Of a stretch of DNA of 64,000 nucleotides, positions 20,558 through 32,843 are shown in pieces (within the stretch, counting starts at the first letter, position 1; the number at the start of each line of letters is the position of its first letter). The stretch comes from Halichoerus grypus (lineage: Eukaryota > Chordata > Mammalia > Carnivora > Phocidae): assembly GCF_964656455.1 (NCBI RefSeq), contig NC_135714.1, forward strand, positions 163,944,243 to 164,008,242, written 5' to 3'. Made by a program: the position numbers and the translations under genes. Under the pieces are notes generated by a model. It saw nothing but the letters and a program-made list of their open reading frames with translations, searched no databases and had not been told where the DNA came from.

Positions 20558-23500
20558 ATGATGTGATTTGTGCGCTGCCTTCGTACCGGCCTGTGTCTAC
20601 CCCGATTTTACGAAATGGAGCCAGTCCCGTGGCTCTCAACGAAAGCACACACTAAACTGCTTCCTCCCACAGAGAGGTCGTCGGAAGCTAAAACACTGTC
20701 TCTTTACACTGTTGTTTCTTCGAGTTAGAACCCTAGCAATTAGACTTCAGTGCAAATGGAGGGCCTCAGTGCTAGCTAAGTCATACACACGGGGAGCCTT
20801 GTTCTAACTTTGCTGGGGTCTGACTCTCACTCGTATATAGCTTTGGACTCCCTTGCAGTGCTCTCACACACGCACACAACAAAATGCTTCCACCCTCAGG
20901 AGCGGCTGTTTTCGCGGAAGCACGGATTCTCTACCGAGTTTACCCTTCGTGTTAGGTGGCTGATTTTCACCCTGCATGCACCCCCGGGGCAACGCTACTA
21001 GCCCCACAACCATGATGTGATTTGTGAGCTGCCTTCTGTACCGGCCTGTCTCTACCCCAATTTTATGAAACGGAACCCATCCCCAGGCTCTCACCCACAG
21101 AACACCCTAAAATGCTTCCTCCCACAGAGAGGTCGTCGGAAGCTAAAACATTGTTTCTGTACACTTTTCTTTCTTCGAGTTAGAACGCGAGCGAGTAGAC
21201 TTTCATGCAAAACTAGGGCCTCCGTGCTAGCTAAATCGAACACACTGGGAGTCTCCTTCTGCCTTTTGATGTGGCCTGAGTCTGACTCGTATATAGGTTT
21301 GGAATCCCTTGCAGTGCTTTCATGCACGCACACAACAAAATGCTTCCACCCTCAGGATCGGCTGTTTTCGCGGAAACACGGATTCTCTACCGAGTTTTTC
21401 CTTGCAGTTAGGTGGCTGACTTTCAACCTGCACGCACCCCCGGGGCAACGCTACTAGCCCCATAACCATGATGTGATTGGTGAGCTGCCTTCTTTTCCGG
21501 CCTGTCTCGACTCCGATTTTATGAAGTGGAGCCCGTCCCGTGGCTCTCACCCAAAGTACACCCTAAACTTCTTCCTCCCACAGAGTGGTCGTCAGAAGCT
21601 AAAACACTATTTCTCTACACTGTTGTTTGTTGGAGTCACAACCCTAGCGTTTAGACTTCAATGCAAAAGGAGGGCCGCAGTTCTAGCTAAATCAAACACA
21701 CGGGGAGTCTTGTTCTGCCTTTTGCTGCGGCCTCAGTCTCCCCCAGAACAGGATTGGACTCCCTTGCCGTGCTCTCACGCACGCACACACCAAAAGGCTT
21801 CCACCCTCAGGAGTGGCTGTTTTCGGTAAAGCACGGAACCTCTACCGAGTTTTTCTGTCGAGTTAGGTGGCTGACTTTCAGCCTGCACGCAGCCCCGGGG
21901 CAACGCTACTAGAACCATAACCATGATGTGATTTGTGATCTGCCTTCTGGACCGGCTTGTCTCTACCCCGATTTTACGAAATGGCACCAGTCCCGTGGCT
22001 CTCACCCACAGTACACGCTAAACGGCTTCCTCGCACAGAGAGGTCGTCGGAAGATAAAACACAGTTCTGTACACTGTTGTTTCTTCGAGTTTGAACCCTA
22101 GCGATAAGAGTTCAATGCAAATGGAGGGCCTCAGTGCTAGCTCAATAAAAAACACGGGGAGCCTTGTTCTGCCTTTTGCTGGGGCCTGAGGATGACTCGT
22201 ATATAGGTTTGGAATCCCTTGCAGTGCTTTCACGAATGCACACAACAAAATGTTTCCACCCTCAGGATCGGCTGTTTTCGCTGAAGCACGAATTCTCTAC
22301 CGAGTTTTTCCTTCAGGTTTGGTGGCTGACTTTCAACCTTCACGCACCCCCGGGGCAACGCTACTAGCCCCATAACCATGATGTGATTTGTGAGCTGCCT
22401 TCTGTACGGGCCTGTCTCTACTCCGGTTTTACGAAATGGAACCGGTCCTGTGGCTCTCACCCACAGTACACCCTAAACTGCTTCCTCCCACAGAGAGGTC
22501 GTCGGAAGCTAAAACAGTGTTTCTATACACTGTTGTTTGTTTGAGTCAGAACCCTAGCTATTAGACATCAATGCACATGGAGGGCCGCAGAGCTAGCGAA
22601 ATCAAACACACGGGGAGTCTTGTTCTGCCTTTTGCTGGGGCCTGAGTCTCCCTCGGAAAAAGGTTTGGACTCCCTTGCAGTGCTCTCACGCACGCACACA
22701 ACAAAGTGCTTCCACCCTCGGGAGCGGCTGTTTTCGCTGAAGCACGGATTCTCTACCGAGTTTTTCCGTCGAGTTAGGTGGCTGACTTTCAGCCTGCACG
22801 CACCCCCGGGGCAACGCTACTAGCCCCAGAAGCATGATGTGATTTGTGAGCTGCATTCTGTACCGGCTTGTCTCTACCCCGATTTTACGAAATGGCACAG
22901 GTCCCGTGGCTCCCACCCACAGTACACGCGAAACTGCTTCCACCCACAGAGAGGTCGTCGGACGCTAAAACACTGTTTCTGTACACTGTTGTTTGTTCGA
23001 ATCAGAACCCTAGCAAGTAGACTTCCATGCAAAAGTAGGGCCGCAGTGCTAGCTACATCAAACACACTGGGAGTCTTGCTCTGCCTTTTGATGTGGCCTG
23101 AGTCTGACTCGTATATAGCTTTGGACTCCCTTGCACTAATCTCACGAACACACACAACGAAATGCTTCCACCCTCAGGAGCGGCTCTTTTCGCTGAAGCA
23201 CTGATTCTCTACCGAGTTTTTCCTTCGAGTGAGGTGGCTGAATTTCAGCCTGCACGCACTCCCGGAGCACCGCTACTAGCCCCATAACCGTGATGTGATT
23301 TGCGCACTGCCTACTCTACAGGCGTTCTCTACCCCGATTTTACGAAATGGCAACAGTCCCGTGGCTCTCACCCAAACTCCACCTTAAACTGCTTCCTCCC
23401 ACCGAGAGGTCGTCGGGAGCTCAAACACGGTCTCTGTACACTCTTGTTTCTTCGACTTAGAACCCTCGCGATTAGACTTCAATGCAAATGGAGGGCCGCA

Positions 23501-24652
23501 GTGCTAGCGAAATCAAACACATGGGGAGTCTTGTTATGCCTTTTCTGGTGCCTGAGTCTCACTCGGAAAAAGGTTTGGACTCCCTTGCAGTGCTCTCATG
23601 CACGCACACAACAAAATTCTTCTACCCTCAGGAGCGGCTGTTTTCGCTGAACCACGGATTCTCTACCGAGTTTTTCCGTCGAGTTAGGTGGCTGACTTTC
23701 AGCCTGCATGCACCCACGGGGCAACGCTATTAGCCCCATAACGATGATGTGATTTGTGAGCTGTCTTCTGTACCGGCTTGCCTCTACCTCGATTTTATGA
23801 AATGGGACCAGTCCGGTTGCTCTCACCCAAAGTACACCGTAAACTGCTTCCTCCCACAGAGAGGTCGTCGCAAGCTAAAACACTGTTTTGGACACTGTTG
23901 TTTCTTCGAGTTAGAACCCTAGCGATTAGACTTCAATGCAAATGGAGGGCCTCAGTGCTAGGTAAATCAAACACACGGGGAGCCATGTTCTGCCTTTTGC
24001 TGGGGTCTGAGTCTCACACGTATAGAGGTTCGGAATCCCTTGCAGTGCTCTCACGCACGCACACAACAAAATGCTTCCACCCTCAGGAGCGGCACTTTTC
24101 GCTGAAGCTCGGATTCTCTACCGAGTTTTTCCTTCGAGGTAGGTGGCTGACTTTCAGCCTACCCGCACCCCCGGGGCAACGCTACTAGTCCCATAAGCAT
24201 GATGTGATTTGGGAGCTGCCTTCTGTACCGGCCTGTCTCTACCCCGATTTTACGAAATGGAACCCAGCCCCAGGCTCTCACCCTCAGTACACCCTAAACT
24301 GCTTCCTCCCACAGAGAGGTCGTCGGAAGCTAAGACACTGTTTCTGTACACTGTTTTTCTTCGAGTTAGAACGCTAGCGAGTAGACTTCCATGCAAAATA
24401 GGCCAGCAGTGCTAGCTAAATCAAACACACTGGGAGTCTTGTTCTGCCTTTTGATGTGGCCTGAGGCTGACTCGTATATAGCTTTGGACTCCTTTGCAGT
24501 GCTCTCAGGCACGCACACAACAAAATGCTTCCACCCTCAGGAGCGGCTGTTTTCGCTGAAGCACGGATTCTCTACCGAGTTTGTCCGTCGAGTTAGGTGG
24601 CTGACTTTCAGTCTGCATGCAACCCAGGGGCAACGCTACTAGCCCCATAACC
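20558..24652 (+). repeat. HOR copy C6
   Basis: 4,095 bp. Has the G variant in m8 (23839) shared with C3 and C11; otherwise like C2. Confidence 0.96.
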
Positions 24653-27600
24653 ATGATGTGATTTGTGCGCTGCCTTCGTACCGGCCTGTGTCTACCCCGA
24701 TTTTACGAAATGGAGCCAGTCCCGTGGCTCTCAACGAAAGCACACACTAAACTGCTTCCTCCCACAGAGAGGTCGTCGGAAGCTAAAACACTGTCTCTTT
24801 ACACTGTTGTTTCTTCGAGTTAGAACCCTAGCAATTAGACTTCAGTGCAAATGGAGGGCCTCAGTGCTAGCTAAGTCATACACACGGGGAGCCTTGTTCT
24901 AACTTTGCTGGGGTCTGACTCTCACTCGTATATAGCTTTGGACTCCCTTGCAGTGCTCTCACACACGCACACAACAAAATGCTTCCACCCTCAGGAGCGG
25001 CTGTTTTCGCGGAAGCACGGATTCTCTACCGAGTTTACCCTTCGTGTTAGGTGGCTGATTTTCACCCTGCATGCACCCCCGGGGCAACGCTACTAGCCCC
25101 ACAACCATGATGTGATTTGTGAGCTGCCTTCTGTACCGGCCTGTCTCTACCCCAATTTTATGAAACGGAACCCATCCCCAGGCTCTCACCCACAGAACAC
25201 CCTAAAATGCTTCCTCCCACAGAGAGGTCGTCGGAAGCTAAAACATTGTTTCTGTACACTTTTCTTTCTTCGAGTTAGAACGCGAGCGAGTAGACTTTCA
25301 TGCAAAACTAGGGCCTCCGTGCTAGCTAAATCGAACACACTGGGAGTCTCCTTCTGCCTTTTGATGTGGCCTGAGTCTGACTCGTATATAGGTTTGGAAT
25401 CCCTTGCAGTGCTTTCATGCACGCACACAACAAAATGCTTCCACCCTCAGGATCGGCTGTTTTCGCGGAAACACGGATTCTCTACCGAGTTTTTCCTTGC
25501 AGTTAGGTGGCTGACTTTCAACCTGCACGCACCCCCGGGGCAACGCTACTAGCCCCATAACCATGATGTGATTGGTGAGCTGCCTTCTTTTCCGGCCTGT
25601 CTCGACTCCGATTTTATGAAGTGGAGCCCGTCCCGTGGCTCTCACCCAAAGTACACCCTAAACTTCTTCCTCCCACAGAGTGGTCGTCAGAAGCTAAAAC
25701 ACTATTTCTCTACACTGTTGTTTGTTGGAGTCACAACCCTAGCGTTTAGACTTCAATGCAAAAGGAGGGCCGCAGTTCTAGCTAAATCAAACACACGGGG
25801 AGTCTTGTTCTGCCTTTTGCTGCGGCCTCAGTCTCCCCCAGAACAGGATTGGACTCCCTTGCCGTGCTCTCACGCACGCACACACCAAAAGGCTTCCACC
25901 CTCAGGAGTGGCTGTTTTCGGTAAAGCACGGAACCTCTACCGAGTTTTTCTGTCGAGTTAGGTGGCTGACTTTCAGCCTGCACGCAGCCCCGGGGCAACG
26001 CTACTAGAACCATAACCATGATGTGATTTGTGATCTGCCTTCTGGACCGGCTTGCCTCTACCCCGATTTTACGAAATGGCACCAGTCCCGTGGCTCTCAC
26101 CCACAGTACACGCTAAACGGCTTCCTCGCACAGAGAGGTCGTCGGAAGATAAAACACAGTTCTGTACACTGTTGTTTCTTCGAGTTTGAACCCTAGCGAT
26201 AAGAGTTCAATGCAAATGGAGGGCCTCAGTGCTAGCTCAATAAAAAACACGGGGAGCCTTGTTCTGCCTTTTGCTGGGGCCTGAGGATGACTCGTATATA
26301 GGTTTGGAATCCCTTGCAGTGCTTTCACGAATGCACACAACAAAATGTTTCCACCCTCAGGATCGGCTGTTTTCGCTGAAGCACGAATTCTCTACCGAGT
26401 TTTTCCTTCAGGTTTGGTGGCTGACTTTCAACCTTCACGCACCCCCGGGGCAACGCTACTAGCCCCATAACCATGATGTGATTTGTGAGCTGCCTTCTGT
26501 ACGGGCCTGTCTCTACTCCGGTTTTACGAAATGGAACCGGTCCTGTGGCTCTCACCCACAGTACACCCTAAACTGCTTCCTCCCACAGAGAGGTCGTCGG
26601 AAGCTAAAACAGTGTTTCTATACACTGTTGTTTGTTTGAGTCAGAACCCTAGCTATTAGACATCAATGCACATGGAGGGCCGCAGAGCTAGCGAAATCAA
26701 ACACACGGGGAGTCTTGTTCTGCCTTTTGCTGGGGCCTGAGTCTCCCTCGGAAAAAGGTTTGGACTCCCTTGCAGTGCTCTCACGCACGCACACAACAAA
26801 GTGCTTCCACCCTCGGGAGCGGCTGTTTTCGCTGAAGCACGGATTCTCTACCGAGTTTTTCCGTCGAGTTAGGTGGCTGACTTTCAGCCTGCACGCACCC
26901 CCGGGGCAACGCTACTAGCCCCAGAAGCATGATGTGATTTGTGAGCTGCATTCTGTACCGGCTTGTCTCTACCCCGATTTTACGAAATGGCACAGGTCCC
27001 GTGGCTCCCACCCACAGTACACGCGAAACTGCTTCCACCCACAGAGAGGTCGTCGGACGCTAAAACACTGTTTCTGTACACTGTTGTTTGTTCGAATCAG
27101 AACCCTAGCAAGTAGACTTCCATGCAAAAGTAGGGCCGCAGTGCTAGCTACATCAAACACACTGGGAGTCTTGCTCTGCCTTTTGATGTGGCCTGAGTCT
27201 GACTCGTATATAGCTTTGGACTCCCTTGCACTAATCTCACGAACACACACAACGAAATGCTTCCACCCTCAGGAGCGGCTCTTTTCGCTGAAGCACTGAT
27301 TCTCTACCGAGTTTTTCCTTCGAGTGAGGTGGCTGAATTTCAGCCTGCACGCACTCCCGGAGCACCGCTACTAGCCCCATAACCGTGATGTGATTTGCGC
27401 ACTGCCTACTCTACAGGCGTTCTCTACCCCGATTTTACGAAATGGCAACAGTCCCGTGGCTCTCACCCAAACTCCACCTTAAACTGCTTCCTCCCACCGA
27501 GAGGTCGTCGGGAGCTCAAACACGGTCTCTGTACACTCTTGTTTCTTCGACTTAGAACCCTCGCGATTAGACTTCAATGCAAATGGAGGGCCGCAGTGCT

Positions 27601-28747
27601 AGCGAAATCAAACACATGGGGAGTCTTGTTATGCCTTTTCTGGTGCCTGAGTCTCACTCGGAAAAAGGTTTGGACTCCCTTGCAGTGCTCTCATGCACGC
27701 ACACAACAAAATTCTTCTACCCTCAGGAGCGGCTGTTTTCGCTGAACCACGGATTCTCTACCGAGTTTTTCCGTCGAGTTAGGTGGCTGACTTTCAGCCT
27801 GCATGCACCCACGGGGCAACGCTATTAGCCCCATAACGATGATGTGATTTGTGAGCTGTCTTCTGTACCGGCTTGCCTCTACCTCGATTTTATGAAATGG
27901 GACCAGTCCGGTTGCTCTCACCCAAAGTACACCCTAAACTGCTTCCTCCCACAGAGAGGTCGTCGCAAGCTAAAACACTGTTTTGGACACTGTTGTTTCT
28001 TCGAGTTAGAACCCTAGCGATTAGACTTCAATGCAAATGGAGGGCCTCAGTGCTAGGTAAATCAAACACACGGGGAGCCATGTTCTGCCTTTTGCTGGGG
28101 TCTGAGTCTCACACGTATAGAGGTTCGGAATCCCTTGCAGTGCTCTCACGCACGCACACAACAAAATGCTTCCACCCTCAGGAGCGGCACTTTTCGCTGA
28201 AGCTCGGATTCTCTACCGAGTTTTTCCTTCGAGGTAGGTGGCTGACTTTCAGCCTACCCGCACCCCCGGGGCAACGCTACTAGTCCCATATGCATGATGT
28301 GATTTGGGAGCTGCCTTCTGTACCGGCCTGTCTCTACCCCGATTTTACGAAATGGAACCCAGCCCCAGGCTCTCACCCTCAGTACACCCTAAACTGCTTC
28401 CTCCCACAGAGAGGTCGTCGGAAGCTAAGACACTGTTTCTGTACACTGTTTTTCTTCGAGTTAGAACGCTAGCGAGTAGACTTCCATGCAAAATAGGCCA
28501 GCAGTGCTAGCTAAATCAAACACACTGGGAGTCTTGTTCTGCCTTTTGATGTGGCCTGAGGCTGACTCGTATATAGCTTTGGACTCCTTTGCAGTGCTCT
28601 CAGGCACGCACACAACAAAATGCTTCCACCCTCAGGAGCGGCTGTTTTCGCTGAAGCACGGATTCTCTACCGAGTTTGTCCGTCGAGTTAGGTGGCTGAC
28701 TTTCAGTCTGCATGCAACCCAGGGGCAACGCTACTAGCCCCATAACC
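24653..28747 (+). repeat. HOR copy C7 (last of the left block)
   Basis: 4,095 bp. The last copy with C at the m1/m2 junction (25102, ACAACC). It has T-to-C at 26055 (CTTGCCTC, m4) and A-to-T at 28291 (CATATGCATG, m8/m9 junction). The latter is shared only with C8. Confidence 0.96.
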
Positions 28748-31700
28748 ATGATGTGATTTGTGCGCTGCCTTCGTACCGGCCTGTGTCTACCCCGATTTTA
28801 CGAAATGGAGCCAGTCCCGTGGCTCTCAACGAAAGCACACACTAAACTGCTTCCTCCCACAGAGAGGTCGTCGGAAGCTAAAACACTGTCTCTTTACACT
28901 GTTGTTTCTTCGAGTTAGAACCCTAGCAATTAGACTTCAGTGCAAATGGAGGGCCTCAGTGCTAGCTAAGTCATACACACGGGGAGCCTTGTTCTAACTT
29001 TGCTGGGGTCTGACTCTCACTCGTATATAGCTTTGGACTCCCTTGCAGTGCTCTCACACACGCACACAACAAAATGCTTCCACCCTCAGGAGCGGCTGTT
29101 TTCGCGGAAGCACGGATTCTCTACCGAGTTTACCCTTCGTGTTAGGTGGCTGATTTTCACCCTGCATGCACCCCCGGGGCAACGCTACTAGCCCCATAAC
29201 CATGATGTGATTTGTGAGCTGCCTTCTGTACCGGCCTGTCTCTACCCCAATTTTATGAAACGGAACCCATCCCCAGGCTCTCACCCACAGAACACCCTAA
29301 AATGCTTCCTCCCACAGAGAGGTCGTCGGAAGCTAAAACATTGTTTCTGTACACTTTTCTTTCTTCGAGTTAGAACGCGAGCGAGTAGACTTTCATGCAA
29401 AACTAGGGCCTCCGTGCTAGCTAAATCGAACACACTGGGAGTCTCCTTCTGCCTTTTGATGTGGCCTGAGTCTGACTCGTATATAGGTTTGGAATCCCTT
29501 GCAGTGCTTTCATGCACGCACACAACAAAATGCTTCCACCCTCAGGATCGGCTGTTTTCGCGGAAACACGGATTCTCTACCGAGTTTTTCCTTGCAGTTA
29601 GGTGGCTGACTTTCAACCTGCACGCACCCCCGGGGCAACGCTACTAGCCCCATAACCATGATGTGATTGGTGAGCTGCCTTCTTTTCCGGCCTGTCTCGA
29701 CTCCGATTTTATGAAGTGGAGCCCGTCCCGTGGCTCTCACCCAAAGTACACCCTAAACTTCTTCCTCCCACAGAGTGGTCGTCAGAAGCTAAAACACTAT
29801 TTCTCTACACTGTTGTTTGCTGGAGTCACAACCCTAGCGTTTAGACTTCAATGCAAAAGGAGGGCCGCAGTTCTAGCTAAATCAAACACACGGGGAGTCT
29901 TGTTCTGCCTTTTGCTGCGGCCTCAGTCTCCCCCAGAACAGGATTGGACTCCCTTGCCGTGCTCTCACGCACGCACACACCAAAAGGCTTCCACCCTCAG
30001 GAGTGGCTGTTTTCGGTAAAGCACGGAACCTCTACCGAGTTTTTCTGTCGAGTTAGGTGGCTGACTTTCAGCCTGCACGCAGCCCCGGGGCAACGCTACT
30101 AGAACCATAACCATGATGTGATTTGTGATCTGCCTTCTGTACCGGCTTGTCTCTACCCCGATTTTACGAAATGGCACCAGTCCCGTGGCTCTCACCCACA
30201 GTACACGCTAAACGGCTTCCTCGCACAGAGAGGTCGTCGGAAGATAAAACACAGTTCTGTACACTGTTGTTTCTTCGAGTTTGAACCCTAGCGATAAGAG
30301 TTCAATGCAAATGGAGGGCCTCAGTGCTAGCTCAATAAAAAACACGGGGAGCCTTGTTCTGCCTTTTGCTGGGGCCTGAGGATGACTCGTATATAGGTTT
30401 GGAATCCCTTGCAGTGCTTTCACGAATGCACACAACAAAATGTTTCCACCCTCAGGATCGGCTGTTTTCGCTGAAGCACGAATTCTCTACCGAGTTTTTC
30501 CTTCAGGTTTGGTGGCTGACTTTCAACCTTCACGCACCCCCGGGGCAACGCTACTAGCCCCATAACCATGATGTGATTTGTGAGCTGCCTTCTGTACGGG
30601 CCTGTCTCTACTCCGGTTTTACGAAATGGAACCGGTCCTGTGGCTCTCACCCACAGTACACCCTAAACTGCTTCCTCCCACAGAGAGGTCGTCGGAAGCT
30701 AAAACAGTGTTTCTATACACTGTTGTTTGTTTGAGTCAGAACCCTAGCTATTAGACATCAATGCACATGGAGGGCCGCAGAGCTAGCGAAATCAAACACA
30801 CGGGGAGTCTTGTTCTGCCTTTTGCTGGGGCCTGAGTCTCCCTCGGAAAAAGGTTTGGACTCCCTTGCAGTGCTCTCACGCACGCACACAACAAAGTGCT
30901 TCCACCCTCGGGAGCGGCTGTTTTCGCTGAAGCACGGATTCTCTACCGAGTTTTTCCGTCGAGTTAGGTGGCTGACTTTCAGCCTGCACGCACCCCCGGG
31001 GCAACGCTACTAGCCCCAGAAGCATGATGTGATTTGTGAGCTGCATTCTGTACCGGCTTGTCTCTACCCCGATTTTACGAAATGGCACAGGTCCCGTGGC
31101 TCCCACCCACAGTACACGCGAAACTGCTTCCACCCACAGAGAGGTCGTCGGACGCTAAAACACTGTTTCTGTACACTGTTGTTTGTTCGAATCAGAACCC
31201 TAGCAAGTAGACTTCCATGCAAAAGTAGGGCCGCAGTGCTAGCTACATCAAACACACTGGGAGTCTTGCTCTGCCTTTTGATGTGGCCTGAGTCTGACTC
31301 GTATATAGCTTTGGACTCCCTTGCACTAATCTCACGAACACACACAACGAAATGCTTCCACCCTCAGGAGCGGCTCTTTTCGCTGAAGCACTGATTCTCT
31401 ACCGAGTTTTTCCTTCGAGTGAGGTGGCTGAATTTCAGCCTGCACGCACTCCCGGAGCACCGCTACTAGCCCCATAACCGTGATGTGATTTGCGCACTGC
31501 CTACTCTACAGGCGTTCTCTACCCCGATTTTACGAAATGGCAACAGTCCCGTGGCTCTCACCCAAACTACACCTTAAACTGCTTCCTCCCACCGAGAGGT
31601 CGTCGGGAGCTCAAACACGGTCTCTGTACACTCTTGTTTCTTCGACTTAGAACCCTCGCGATTAGACTTCAATGCAAATGGAGGGCCGCAGTGGCTAGCG

Positions 31701-32843
31701 AAATCAAACACATGGGGAGTCTTGTTATGCCTTTTCTGGTGCCTGAGTCTCACTCGGAAAAAGGTTTGGACTCCCTTGCAGTGCTCTCATGCACGCACAC
31801 AACAAAATTCTTCTACCCTCAGGAGCGGCTGTTTTCGCTGAACCACGGATTCTCTACCGAGTTTTTCCGTCGAGTTAGGTGGCTGACTTTCAGCCTGCAT
31901 GCACCCACGGGGCAACGCTATTAGCCCCATAACGATGATGTGATTTGTGAGCTGTCTTCTGTACCGGCTTGCCTCTACCTCGATTTTATGAAATGGGACC
32001 AGTCCAGTTGCTCTCACCCAAAGTACACCCTAAACTGCTTCCTCCCACAGAGAGGTCGTCGCAAGCTAAAACACTGTTTTGGACACTGTTGTTTCTTCGA
32101 GTTAGAACCCTAGCGATTAGACTTCAATGCAAATGGAGGGCCTCAGTGCTAGGTAAATCAAACACACGGGGAGCCATGTTCTGCCTTTTGCTGGGGTCTG
32201 AGTCTCACACGTATAGAGGTTCGGAATCCCTTGCAGTGCTCTCACGCACGCACACAACAAAATGCTTCCACCCTCAGGAGCGGCACTTTTCGCTGAAGCT
32301 CGGATTCTCTACCGAGTTTTTCCTTCGAGGTAGGTGGCTGACTTTCAGCCTACACGCACCCCCGGGGCAACGCTACTAGTCCCATATGCATGATGTGATT
32401 TGGGAGCTGCCTTCTGTACCGGCCTGTCTCTACCCCGATTTTACGAAATGGAACCCAGCCCCAGGCTCTCACCCTCAGTACACCCTAAACTGCTTCCTCC
32501 CACAGAGAGGTCGTCGGAAGCTAAGACACTGTTTCTGTACACTGTTTTTCTTCGAGTTAGAACGCTAGCGAGTAGACTTCCATGCAAAATAGGCCAGCAG
32601 TGCTAACTAAATCAAACACACTGGGAGTCTTGTTCTGCCTTTTGATGTGGCCTGAGGCTGACTCGTATATAGCTTTGGACTCCTTTGCAGTGCTCTCAGG
32701 CACGCACACAACAAAATGCTTCCACCCTCAGGAGCGGCTGTTTTCGCTGAAGCACGGATTCTCTACCGAGTTTGTCCGTCGAGTTAGGTGGCTGACTTTC
32801 AGTCTGCATGCAACCCAGGGGCAACGCTACTAGCCCCATAACC
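28748..32843 (+). repeat. HOR copy C8 (4,096 bp, most divergent internal copy)
   Basis: The first copy with T at the m1/m2 junction (29197). It has C at 29820 (shared with C1, C9), T at 30140 (shared with C12, C16), T at 32387 (shared with C7), private changes at 31569 (A), 32006 (A), 32354 (A) and 32606 (A), and an extra G at about 31694 that explains the 4,096-bp length. It sits on the border between the two variant blocks. Confidence 0.96.
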
